This document shows positions 18,642 through 26,852 of a stretch of DNA of 64,000 bases, piece after piece. The notes beneath the pieces are model-generated. The model was not told the origin of the DNA. It did no database searches and was given only the letters and a program-made list of their open reading frames with translations. Position numbers and translations under genes: made by a program. Where the stretch lies: assembly GCA_963723765.1 (NCBI GenBank), contig CAVRSD010000005.1, positions 1-64,000 on the forward strand, read 5' to 3'. The DNA comes from DATBAX01 sp963723765. GTDB lineage: Bacteria > Acidobacteriota > Terriglobia > Terriglobales > Acidobacteriaceae. Numbering within the stretch: the first letter of the stretch is position 1; each line of letters starts with the position of its first letter.

Positions 18642-19334
18642 CGCGCTTGCTCCGGATGCGGCGAATGAGTGCGCTCGACAAGCTTGCCAGCTTCCATCCA
18701 CACAAATTCGTCAGCCGTACCTTCGAGCAATCCGGCTTGATGCGTAACCACGAAGATCGTCTTCCCGGCGTTCCGCATTTGCGCCAGCAAACCCACCATT
18801 TCCCGCGCCGAACGGACATCCACATTAGAAAACGGTTCGTCGAGCAGCAGAATTTTGGGATCATTCAGCAAAGCCCGGGCCAGCGACATTCTCTGCCGCA
18901 TGCCTTGCGAGTATTGTCCAACTGGCCGTTCCATAGATGGATCGAGATGAACAGATGCAATCACCTTCGCACACCGCTGATCGTCTGCAATCCCATACAG
19001 TCGTGCGAAATAACGCAAGTTCTCCATGCCGCTCATCTCGTCATAGAGTAACGAGGGATGCGCCATGTAGCCGATCTGCCCACATACACTGCGAATGTTC
19101 ATTGGATCCCAGAATCGAAATTTTTCCCTGTGTCGGTTGAGTCAGGCCAGCAAGCGCCCGCAATAATGTAGTCTTCCCAGCCCCGTTGTCGCCGAGAATC
19201 GCATACAGCTTGCCAGAAATAAATTCTGCGTTCACCCCGCGCAGGGCGGCGAAGCGTCCGAACTGCTTAACGAGATTGGTGACACTTACGATGGACTGCG
19301 TGGCGCTGGCGGATTTGGTATCGGTCAGGGACAA
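18638..19334 (-). CDS. ccmA: Heme exporter ATPase CcmA, frameshifted
   Basis: ABC ATPase of the cytochrome c maturation transporter. The upstream frame carries Walker A GDNGAGKTT and reads to KISILGSN. The downstream frame carries the rest: the Q-loop region GQIGYMAHPSLLY, signature YSQGMRQRMSLA, Walker B ILLLDEPFSNVD and the H-loop VVTHQ. The two meet at 19100-19106 with one surplus base; removing it yields 231 residues, normal for CcmA. As written, the product would end after the Walker A half and be inactive. Since ccmB, C, D and E look intact, a sequencing insertion is a fair alternative to true loss. Confidence 0.88.
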
Positions 19335-19404
19335 TGGGGAAAGTCACGGATCGCTTTGGGCTGTAATTTCTGGTCTGAGTTTACCGGAGGCGAGCGATCT
19401 ATGC

Positions 19405-19428
19405 ATTCTCTATAAAATTCTCTATAAA
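19405..19428. repeat. Tandem 12-bp direct repeat with TATAAA
   Basis: ATTCTCTATAAA occurs twice without a gap (19405-19416 and 19417-19428) in the divergent spacer between ccmA and the methyltransferase. Each copy contains a TATAAA word that could serve as a -10 box, giving two staggered promoters or a slippage-prone site. Confidence 0.5.
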
Positions 19429-19495
19429 AAGGAGACTCCGACCTGGCTGCATTCTTCTTTTGCGTGCGACTTCCAGCTTATGGGAAACTTGACGC

Positions 19496-20437
19496 ATGAA
19501 GAAACCCTTTCTCCGCGTCACTAAATGGCTCAAGGATATTCCCGTGGAGGGCGCATGCACGTCCTGCGCGGATTCCCAGTTCAAAGTTGCTTCAACCAGT
19601 CATCGTCCAAACCGCGAAGAATACCAGAAGCTACTGCAGCGGGAATTTGACCATCACGTCAAAGCCGTTCACGAGCCACAAAACACGCAAGAGTGGAAAG
19701 CGGATCGCTACGCAGAACACGCCCATTTTGTCCCCACCCTGGGACAGGCAGTACTTGACTTGCTCAATCCCCAGCCAGGAGAGCGCATTCTGGACCTCGC
19801 GTGCGGGGACGGAGTGCTTTCCGAAAAGATCAAGGACCGGGGAGCAATCGTCGTGGGCGTCGATGCTTCAGCAGACATGATTGCGGCCGCGAAAGGACGT
19901 GGCATTGACGCCCGAGCGATGGACGGTTTCAACCTCACCTTCGACGCCGAATTCGATGCGGTCTTTTCGAACGCTGCCCTGCACTGGATGAAACGTGATC
20001 CCAGCGCGGTTGTAGCTGGCGCACGGCGAGCTCTCAAACCGGGAGGAAGGTTTGCCGGAGAAATGGGTGGCCATGGCAACGTAGCCGCCATCACCGTCGC
20101 ATTACTTGCGGTGATGGAACGTCGAGGTGTAACTAATGCTGCGGCGAGTAGTCCGTGGTACTTCCCTACCGTCGATGATTATCGCGCACGGCTTGAGCAG
20201 GGGGGATTCACTGTGGAATACATCGAACTGATCCCACGCCCCACGCCCCTTCCCACGGATATGATGGGATGGCTGAAGACTTTCGGCATGCCCCTCATAA
20301 AACTATTGCCGCCAGCTGATCAGTCCACCGCGTTGGAGGAAGCCGTCGAGCTTCTGCGTCCGGCATTGTGTGACGAAAAGGGACGGTGGACCGCCGATTA
20401 CATGCGGCTGCGTTTTCTGGCTCGGGCAGGAAATTAA
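19496..20437 (+). CDS. SAM-dependent methyltransferase with N-terminal CTSC domain
   Basis: 313 residues. The main part (about 70-230) is a class I methyltransferase with motif I LDLACGDGVL, the acidic residue in VVGVDAS and post-I FSNAALHWM; the shape resembles trans-aconitate methyltransferase relatives. In front is a separate block of about 55 residues: WLKDIPVEGACTSC, a helical stretch and FDHH. Very similar small free-standing proteins with WL..IP..G.CT.C and F..H.C occur in Acidobacteriota, so this looks like a fusion. The gene lies opposite to, and between, ccmE and ccmA. The substrate is unknown. Confidence 0.82.
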   Translation: MKKPFLRVTKWLKDIPVEGACTSCADSQFKVASTSHRPNREEYQKLLQREFDHHVKAVHEPQNTQEWKADRYAEHAHFVPTLGQAVLDLLNPQPGERILDLACGDGVLSEKIKDRGAIVVGVDASADMIAAAKGRGIDARAMDGFNLTFDAEFDAVFSNAALHWMKRDPSAVVAGARRALKPGGRFAGEMGGHGNVAAITVALLAVMERRGVTNAAASSPWYFPTVDDYRARLEQGGFTVEYIELIPRPTPLPTDMMGWLKTFGMPLIKLLPPADQSTALEEAVELLRPALCDEKGRWTADYMRLRFLARAGN

Positions 20438-20463
20438 ATCGAAACAGGACGTTTGAGCGATCA

Positions 20464-20955
20464 CTAGTTAGACACAGCACTAGCACCGCTGCTCTGTACT
20501 TCGGTCACACTCTTAACTGGTTCACTTGCAGGCATTCCGTTCGCGGGAGTTGCGGGGGCCGGCGCGTACTTCGATGCGCACTTCGCCTGCAATGCCTTGG
20601 CGTGGAAAACGCCATCGCGTCCATAGCTTCCATCGGCTAGCGCCTGGGCATTGTCTTTGAAAGTATCCGGCGGGGGTTCGCTGCCGCTGTAGGCGACGGC
20701 CAGAACCTTATCGCCCTCTACCAAAGTGAAATCCACCTTCGGCCCATTCCGTCTTATCGAACCGGGCTGAACGTTTCCGGCCACACGTAGCCGTTTGGTA
20801 TAGGCGCTGTCACCCATCCTTTGCAACTCTTTGATGGTGACGTAGTAGCTTTTGCTTTCCTGCACGCCGGTATAAGCCAAATACGCCAGCGAGACGAGAA
20901 TTAGCGCCGTTGCGCCGCCGAACTTCAGATATTTGCTGGTTTCGTTGGACATCAA
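20464..20955 (-). CDS. ccmE: Heme chaperone CcmE, CxxxY variant
   Basis: 163-residue periplasmic heme chaperone anchored by an N-terminal helix (about 11-30). The OB-fold shows VDFTLVEGDKVLAVAYSG, the PPDTFKD turn and GVFHAKALQAKCASKY. The heme-attaching residue is Cys126 in C-A-S-K-Y (126-130) rather than the His of the common HxxxY motif. CxxxY CcmE proteins are known from archaea and some deltaproteobacterial and other lineages. A Pro/Ala-rich tail follows. It lies upstream of ccmA on the same strand but is separated from it by the opposite-strand methyltransferase gene. ccmF, ccmG and ccmH are not in the window. Confidence 0.93.
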   Translation of the reverse strand: MMSNETSKYLKFGGATALILVSLAYLAYTGVQESKSYYVTIKELQRMGDSAYTKRLRVAGNVQPGSIRRNGPKVDFTLVEGDKVLAVAYSGSEPPPDTFKDNAQALADGSYGRDGVFHAKALQAKCASKYAPAPATPANGMPASEPVKSVTEVQSSGASAVSN

Positions 20956-21070
20956 TCGCGTTCCACCGCTATCAAAACTCTACGCGCCGCCATTCGAAGG
21001 GTCAAGTAATTAGCCGTTTGCAGACGGCAGGTTACCTACGGATGAGCCGGCAGCGAGTTCATCCGATAGA

Positions 21071-21086
21071 ATGAAAGTACTTTCAT
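21071..21086. promoter_or_regulatory. 16-bp perfect palindrome upstream of ppa
   Basis: ATGAAAGTACTTTCAT is its own reverse complement and sits 20 bases before the pyrophosphatase start codon. A perfect palindrome with no loop suits a dimeric DNA-binding protein better than an RNA hairpin. The regulator is unknown. Confidence 0.45.
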
Positions 21087-21106
21087 AGACTTGAGGCTTT
21101 CGATCC

Positions 21107-21664
21107 ATGATTCATCCCTGGCACGACGTTACCCCCGGCGATAAACTGCCACACGAGTTTCAAAGCGTGGTGGAGATTCCCTTTGGCTCCAGTGTGAAAT
21201 ATGAACTGGATAAAACCAGCGGCCTCATCAAGCTCGACCGCGTACTGTATTCGGCTGTCTACTATCCCGCCAATTATGGGTTCATCCCACAAACCCTGGC
21301 TGAGGACGACGATCCACTCGACGTGCTGGTGCTATGCCAGGAAACCGTGGTCCCTCTAACCATCATCCACTCGCGCACCATCGGCGTCATGACCATGATC
21401 GACGGCGGCAAGAAAGATCACAAGATCATTGCCATCGCCACCGAAGATCCGGAGTTCAACTCTTACCGTGAGGCCGCCGAAATGCCGACCCATCGCATGG
21501 TAATGTTGCGGCGCTTTTTTCAAGACTATAAGCAGTTGGAAGGCAAAGCCGTCGAAGTGGATGAAATCCGGCCCGCGGCGGAAGCGTATCCCATCATCAC
21601 GGATGCGTTGGCCCGCTACAGCGAGCAGCGGAGAAAAGGGTTCATTACGAAATCCGCAGAATAA
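21107..21664 (+). CDS. ppa: Inorganic pyrophosphatase
   Basis: 185-residue family I soluble pyrophosphatase, which hydrolyses PPi to two phosphates and pulls biosynthetic reactions forward. Signature DDDPLDVLV carries the metal-binding aspartates, with EIPFGSSVKYE and YPANYGFIP supplying substrate contacts. Length and domain are normal for the prokaryotic hexameric type. It is a single-gene unit preceded by the palindrome at 21071-21086. It converges with the channel gene, ten bases away. Confidence 0.95.
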   Translation: MIHPWHDVTPGDKLPHEFQSVVEIPFGSSVKYELDKTSGLIKLDRVLYSAVYYPANYGFIPQTLAEDDDPLDVLVLCQETVVPLTIIHSRTIGVMTMIDGGKKDHKIIAIATEDPEFNSYREAAEMPTHRMVMLRRFFQDYKQLEGKAVEVDEIRPAAEAYPIITDALARYSEQRRKGFITKSAE

Positions 21665-21673
21665 GAAAATCTG

Positions 21674-22834
21674 CTAGAAGTGGTCTTCGATTTCCGGGAT
21701 GGGATTTATCTTCTGCCCGAGCACGGCAAGCCCTCGCGCTTGGATAATACGGTCCCAAGGTCCAGCCTGCCAGTTGTCTTTCTTCTTTTCATCGTGGATC
21801 CAAGGCGGAAGCGTGATGAACAAATTTCGCGCAATCGACTGGGCATAAGGTTCGTACAGGGTTCGTAGGTAAGACAATTTCTGTTCGAACTGGGCCCCCT
21901 CGCCGAGTTTCACCCCGCGTTCCATCAAGGTTTTCCGCAGTTGCACCATTTGCGCCTCCGGCAACCGGTCCGGGAAATTGGGGTCGTAGCGCGCATTTAC
22001 CACTTGCGAAAGATCCACGACGGCATGGCGCGCAATTGCGTAAGTCAACTTGGCCTGGTCGCTGCGAAGACCATCCACACCCGCGATGACCAACGCACTG
22101 GCATCGAGGACCGTAGTCAACGCACCCAGCCAGGATTGATTGTTGTGCTGGGAACGAAAAAAACTGAGCGCGGGATAGGACAAGTGACTTTCCAGCACTT
22201 CAGCAGCCCAGCGCTCCCAGTCACGAAAAACGCCATCCAGCACATCCTGCTGGGTGGATTTACCCATGCGAGACAGAAGTTCGGACGCCGTGGACGGGGA
22301 ACCGGCGCGCTCATCCAGCATGGAGATTTCGATTTCCCGTCTCGAAAAAGAAGAGTAGATCGTCGGAATATAGCCAATGACCGTGCCCAGAAAACCGAAT
22401 CCCATGCCGGCTTCCAACACGGCCAGGAATCTTGCCACCCCAGAAGCGGGCACAATGTCGCCATATCCAAGCGTAAAGAAAGTTTCCCCGCTGTGATAAA
22501 TCAGCAGGTAAAACGTCACCGGCTGCCCATTCAACTGGACGTGATCGCCAGCTCCATACTGGAGCAGGGCAAAGCCGAAGATCAAACCGCTTGCCCACAA
22601 TGCCAACAGAAAGATCAGTGACAGAGGTCCGAAGTAGCCCAAAAAATTTTCCCGCCGGCCGGGCGCGTCAATGTAGCCGGCGATTCTGCGCCAGGGCAGC
22701 CAGGTGCGCCGGTAAAATACCCGGCTCAGCCGGAATTCTTTTCGGATTCTGCGCGGCAGCACAACGGTTTCAAACGCGTCCAGCAGAACGAGAACGACGG
22801 TAAAAATGCCGAAAATAGTGGACAGGATGTGCAT
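21674..22834 (-). CDS. Potassium-channel-like membrane protein
   Basis: 386 residues. An N-terminal helix (about 1-22) is followed by a basic stretch, then the two-helix pore module: helix about 70-95, pore loop with selectivity filter TLGYGD near residue 120, and helix about 133-160. The remaining 220 residues are soluble, mostly helical, and show no RCK/TrkA-N nucleotide motif, so any gating ligand is unknown. The GYGD filter supports K+ selectivity. It stands as a single gene and converges with ppa. Confidence 0.85.
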   Translation of the reverse strand: MHILSTIFGIFTVVLVLLDAFETVVLPRRIRKEFRLSRVFYRRTWLPWRRIAGYIDAPGRRENFLGYFGPLSLIFLLALWASGLIFGFALLQYGAGDHVQLNGQPVTFYLLIYHSGETFFTLGYGDIVPASGVARFLAVLEAGMGFGFLGTVIGYIPTIYSSFSRREIEISMLDERAGSPSTASELLSRMGKSTQQDVLDGVFRDWERWAAEVLESHLSYPALSFFRSQHNNQSWLGALTTVLDASALVIAGVDGLRSDQAKLTYAIARHAVVDLSQVVNARYDPNFPDRLPEAQMVQLRKTLMERGVKLGEGAQFEQKLSYLRTLYEPYAQSIARNLFITLPPWIHDEKKKDNWQAGPWDRIIQARGLAVLGQKINPIPEIEDHF

Positions 22835-22892
22835 AGCCCGCGCACAGATGAAAATGGGATAGTAGCAGATTCTAGTGGAGGCTCACGGTCGC

Positions 22893-24002
22893 CTAATGAG
22901 CACCAGCCAGCGAGATAGTCTTCCCGGTAGCGGCGGAGCGCCGCGCCGCGTCGAGAATCTCGGAAACGATCACGTTGGTTTCGAGAGACGAAGGCGAGTC
23001 CGGCGTTGCTCCATCCAGAACGACCGCCCTCAAGAGCGACAAGGAATTGTCAAACGGAGGAGCAACCGGCTTGGCCGTTACCTGCTCTTCGTCTTTTCCC
23101 TTCAGCCGAATTCGCACATCGTCACTGCGGACAGTCATCACGTAGCCCGTCTGTCCGTAAACTTCCATATCCTTACGGCCGAACGGCCAGTTCCATGAGG
23201 CCTGGATGATCGCCTGCGCCTTGGGATAAGTCAGAATGATCGTAGCTTCGTCATCCACTCGCGGATAAATATCCGGCTTGATTTGTTGGGTCACCGCGGT
23301 TACCGAAGTGGGGCGCTGACCATCCATCAGCCAGGTCATCAGATCGGCGCCATAGCAGCCAAAATCATAGAGCGCGCCTGCGCCATCGAGTTTGGGATCG
23401 GTGAGCCACGCGAAAAATTCTGGACCGACCCCAATTTCCTTCGGACCTTCATGGCCATCGTGGATCACAACCTTACGAACGTCTCCGATGGCCTTCTCAT
23501 GAACCAGATCGTAGGCAGCGTGGTCGCTGCGATACCAAGTGGTCTCGTAATTCACCAGTACCTGGATGTTCCCTTTATGCGCGGCGTCCGCGATGGCATG
23601 CGCGTCTTCGGCACTGACTGCCAGCGGCTTTTCCATCATGACGGGGACGCCGTGACGGGCGCAAATCTCCACGACCCGCCGATGGGCATAGGTGCTGGTG
23701 TAAGCCAAAACGGCTTGCGGATGCGTCTTTTGCAGCATGTCGTCCAAGTCGGCGAATAACAGGCTACGGTCGATGCCGAATTGAGTGGCATAATGCTCCG
23801 CGAGTTGCTGGTCGGGTTCGGCAATCCCGACAAGTTGAAGGTCAGGCCGATGCAGCGAATTCCGGAAAAAGCCAACCACATGGCCGTGGACTAGCCCCGC
23901 GATTGCGATCCTTAGCGGCGCAGTCGCGGTAGTGGTTTGCGCGCTGGATGCGGTTAAAGTAATGAACAAGAAGGAAGCGAGGATGGCGGAATAGAATTTC
24001 AT
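22893..24002 (-). CDS. Gfo/Idh/MocA family oxidoreductase with signal peptide
   Basis: 369 residues. After a hydrophobic leader (about 1-22, ending SSAQ) comes a Rossmann domain (RIAIAGLVHGHVVGF, a variant of GxGxxG) with the conserved EKP motif at MMEKPLAV, and then the GFO_IDH_MocA C-terminal domain. These enzymes oxidise or reduce sugars and similar compounds with tightly bound NAD(P). The leader looks Sec-type with no twin-arginine, which is unusual because exported members normally use Tat to carry the cofactor. The GLVHGH in place of a canonical nucleotide loop also deserves care. Substrate unknown. Confidence 0.85.
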   Translation of the reverse strand: MKFYSAILASFLFITLTASSAQTTTATAPLRIAIAGLVHGHVVGFFRNSLHRPDLQLVGIAEPDQQLAEHYATQFGIDRSLLFADLDDMLQKTHPQAVLAYTSTYAHRRVVEICARHGVPVMMEKPLAVSAEDAHAIADAAHKGNIQVLVNYETTWYRSDHAAYDLVHEKAIGDVRKVVIHDGHEGPKEIGVGPEFFAWLTDPKLDGAGALYDFGCYGADLMTWLMDGQRPTSVTAVTQQIKPDIYPRVDDEATIILTYPKAQAIIQASWNWPFGRKDMEVYGQTGYVMTVRSDDVRIRLKGKDEEQVTAKPVAPPFDNSLSLLRAVVLDGATPDSPSSLETNVIVSEILDAARRSAATGKTISLAGAH

Positions 24003-24055
24003 TTTTGCGGCCTAAAAGCTGCGGCGGGAATGGTAGCAGATTTTTGGGGTAAGAC

Positions 24056-24898
24056 TTATGGTGTGGCCCGGGCGCTCGTCAACGCATTCTGAACTGCCTG
24101 CAATTCTTTCAAAAGCCCGCGCAACTTGGTGGAATCCAGTGCATTCGCCCCATCGGACTTGGCTTCCTTGGGATTATCGTGCACCTCTAGAAACAAGCCG
24201 TCGACGCCGACCGCGACTGCCGCTCTCGCCAGCACGGGGATGAACTCTGGCTGTCCGCCGCTTACGGCGTGATCGGTTTCGGCAGAAGCCGAAGGCAGTT
24301 GGACGGAATGAGTCGCATCGAACACCACCGGTGCAAATTTGCGCATGATGGCCAGCGACCGCATGTCCACAACCAAATTGTTGTAGCCGAAACTTGATCC
24401 GCGCTCGGTGAGAAAAACTTTGTCATTGCCGGCGGTTCGGCACTTTTCCACTACGTGCTTCATGTCCCATGGCGAGACAAACTGGCCTTTCTTGATGTTT
24501 ACTACCCGATCGGTCATGGCGGCGGCCACAACCAGATCGGTTTGGCGGCAAAGAAACGCGGGGATCTGCAAAATGTCGGCAACTTCGGCGACTTTGGCGA
24601 CGTCATGCACGTCGTGCACATCGGTCAGCACAGGTACGTGGATTTCGTCCTTCACTTTTTGCAGGATACGCAGGCCTTCAGCCAGGCCGGGCCCTCGAAA
24701 ACTGCGAATCGAAGTCCGGTTAGCCTTGTCGTAGGAAGCTTTGAAGATGAACGGAATATTCAACGCGCGCGTTATGCCCTTGATGACTTCAGCCATGAAC
24801 AGCGCATGCTTTTCGCTTTCAATCACGCATGGCCCGGCTATCAGGAAAAGATCACCCGAGCCGATCCGGACATTGTCAAGTTGGAAGGAAGTCGTCAT
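24056..24898 (-). CDS. kdsA: 3-deoxy-8-phosphooctulonate synthase (Kdo-8-P synthase)
   Basis: 280 residues. KdsA condenses phosphoenolpyruvate with arabinose-5-phosphate to give Kdo-8-phosphate for the inner core of lipopolysaccharide. Family marks include AGPCVIESE, FKASYDKANRTS, GTDVHD-like VLTDVHD and the late FDATHSVQLP. Length matches the family. It lies 91 bases downstream of pyrG in the same direction, the order commonly seen in this phylum, with a short inverted repeat between them. The other Kdo genes in the window are kpsF at 51998 and a kdsC remnant at 59448. Confidence 0.96.
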   Translation of the reverse strand: MTTSFQLDNVRIGSGDLFLIAGPCVIESEKHALFMAEVIKGITRALNIPFIFKASYDKANRTSIRSFRGPGLAEGLRILQKVKDEIHVPVLTDVHDVHDVAKVAEVADILQIPAFLCRQTDLVVAAAMTDRVVNIKKGQFVSPWDMKHVVEKCRTAGNDKVFLTERGSSFGYNNLVVDMRSLAIMRKFAPVVFDATHSVQLPSASAETDHAVSGGQPEFIPVLARAAVAVGVDGLFLEVHDNPKEAKSDGANALDSTKLRGLLKELQAVQNALTSARATP

Positions 24899-24905
24899 TA
24901 CTTTT

Positions 24906-24979
24906 TACCGCCGAGAACACAGAGGTCGCCGAGAAAAACCTCAATGAATTTCTCGGCGTGTTCCGCGGTCCCGGCGGTA
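24906..24979. repeat. Dispersed inverted repeat, CCGCCGAGA family (copy 1)
   Basis: TACCGCCG (24906-24913) and CGGCGGTA (24972-24979) form the ends; an inner pair GCCGAGAAA (24928-24936) and TTTCTCGGC (24949-24957) makes a strong hairpin. The sequence is clearly related to 51862-51933. It fills the pyrG-kdsA spacer and could act on transcript stability or termination. Confidence 0.7.
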
Positions 24980-24989
24980 GATGGCATCT

Positions 24990-26663
24990 TTATCTCTTTC
25001 CTACGTTTTCCGGCCGGTGGAACATTTCCACTGCTGCCGTGCCCTTTTCCGTCCGCCGTTTCTCTCCATGCTCAAAAGCAGCGCCCACAAATGCTTTAAA
25101 CAACGGATGCGGCTCGAGCGGCTTCGACTTGAACTCGGGATGGAACTGGCAGCCGATGAAATGTGGATGGTCAGGTAACTCGATCATCTCCACATAGGTT
25201 CCGTCAGGGGTCGATCCGGAGATGCGCAATCCCGCCGCAGTCAGCGTCCCTTCATACTCACGGTTGAATTCGTAGCGATGGCGATGACGCTCGCTGATTT
25301 CCGTCTGGCCATAAATTTTGTACGCCAGCGTGTCTGGCTCGATCTTGCAAGGCCACGCGCCCAGGCGCATGGTTCCACCAAGTTCTTCGACGCCACGCAA
25401 TTCGCGCAGTTTATAAATCACGCGATGAGGGGTGGCAGGATCGAATTCGCTGGAATTGGCATCTACCAGCCCGCAGACGTTGCGGGCATATTCGATGCAA
25501 GCCGTCTGCATCCCCAAACAAATGCCGAAGTAGGGAATTTTATTCTCGCGAGCAAATCGGATGGCGCGCAACATACCTTCGATCCCGCGCTTTCCAAAGC
25601 CTCCCGGCACCAGCAAGCCATCATAATTCTGCAATTGCTCTTCGCAGGCGCGCTCCCCGGATTCCAACCCTTCCGCTTCAATCCAATTGACCTGCAATTT
25701 CAGGTTGTGGGCGAGCGCTCCATGCACCAGAGCCTCTTTCAACGATTTATACGAGTCCTCGTATTCCACGTATTTACCGACAATGCCGATCGTGACTTCG
25801 CCTTTCGGGTTATACGTCTTGTGCACGATCTCTTCCCAGCTCTTCAGGTCACGCTCTTTGGCTTCGAGGTGCAGGTATTTCAAGATCAGCGTGTCGACGC
25901 CTTCACGCGCGAACACCACTGGCACTTCGTAAATGGAAGCCACATCTTTGGCTGTAATGACCGCCTCTTCCTCCACGTTGCAGAACAGCGCAATCTTTCC
26001 CTTAATGTCTTTGGAGAGAAACCGGTCGGTGCGGCAAAGTAGAATATCGGGCTGAATTCCAATGCTCAGCAACTCCTTCACCGAGTGTTGCGTCGGCTTG
26101 GTCTTAAGCTCCTGCGCGGCGGCAATGAAGGGCACCAGTGTGACATGTACAAACATGGTGTGTTCGCGTCCCAGTTGCTGGCGCATCTGGCGGATGGCCT
26201 CCATAAACGGCAGCGATTCGATGTCGCCCACCGTGCCGCCGATTTCGACGATGGCGACGTCCACATCCTGCGCCACTTTTTTCATCGCAGCTTTAATTTC
26301 GTTGGTCACGTGCGGGATGACCTGCACTGTCTTTCCCAGGTAGTCCCCGCGGCGCTCTTTCGCAATGATCTGTTCGTAGATGCGGCCCGTGGTCCAGTTG
26401 TTATCGCGGGAAAGCTTGGCATGGGTGAAGCGCTCGTAGTGGCCGAGATCGAGATCGGTTTCGGCGCCGTCGTCGGTGACGAAAACTTCGCCATGCTGGA
26501 AGGGCGACATGGTACCCGGATCGACGTTGAGATACGGGTCAAACTTCATCAGGTTAACTTTGAGTCCATGGCTTTCCAGCAGGCAGCCAATCGAGGCTGC
26601 GGCCAGTCCCTTGCCCAAGGAAGACACAACCCCGCCAGTCACAAAGATGTACTTTGCCGACAT
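24990..26663 (-). CDS. pyrG: CTP synthase
   Basis: 557 residues. PyrG aminates UTP to CTP using glutamine and ATP. The N-terminal synthetase domain (about 1-270) begins FVTGGVVSSLGKGL with the ATP-binding loop. The glutaminase domain (about 295-540) has the nucleophile Cys in GICLGMQ and the HPEF His/Glu pair near the end. Length is normal. It appears to be the first gene of a pyrG-kdsA unit. No unusual features. Confidence 0.97.
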   Translation of the reverse strand: MSAKYIFVTGGVVSSLGKGLAAASIGCLLESHGLKVNLMKFDPYLNVDPGTMSPFQHGEVFVTDDGAETDLDLGHYERFTHAKLSRDNNWTTGRIYEQIIAKERRGDYLGKTVQVIPHVTNEIKAAMKKVAQDVDVAIVEIGGTVGDIESLPFMEAIRQMRQQLGREHTMFVHVTLVPFIAAAQELKTKPTQHSVKELLSIGIQPDILLCRTDRFLSKDIKGKIALFCNVEEEAVITAKDVASIYEVPVVFAREGVDTLILKYLHLEAKERDLKSWEEIVHKTYNPKGEVTIGIVGKYVEYEDSYKSLKEALVHGALAHNLKLQVNWIEAEGLESGERACEEQLQNYDGLLVPGGFGKRGIEGMLRAIRFARENKIPYFGICLGMQTACIEYARNVCGLVDANSSEFDPATPHRVIYKLRELRGVEELGGTMRLGAWPCKIEPDTLAYKIYGQTEISERHRHRYEFNREYEGTLTAAGLRISGSTPDGTYVEMIELPDHPHFIGCQFHPEFKSKPLEPHPLFKAFVGAAFEHGEKRRTEKGTAAVEMFHRPENVGKR

Positions 26664-26852
26664 TGATTCCTCACCTTAAATTGTCTTTGGAATTTAGTGC
26701 AGGATGGGTGCACAACCAATTATGCCAGAAAAACTCGGCGAAGCAAACTTGAAAAAGAGTCAGGTATTCAGCACTCGGGAACCGTTTTTGCACACGAGTA
26801 AAAATATATCAGGCTATGAGGTGTCTAAAACTGTTATGAAAGACCAGCTAGC

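Noticed and set aside
18638..19102. Independent ABC ATPase gene starting at 19102
   Set aside because: It lacks Walker A and is the second part of ccmA.
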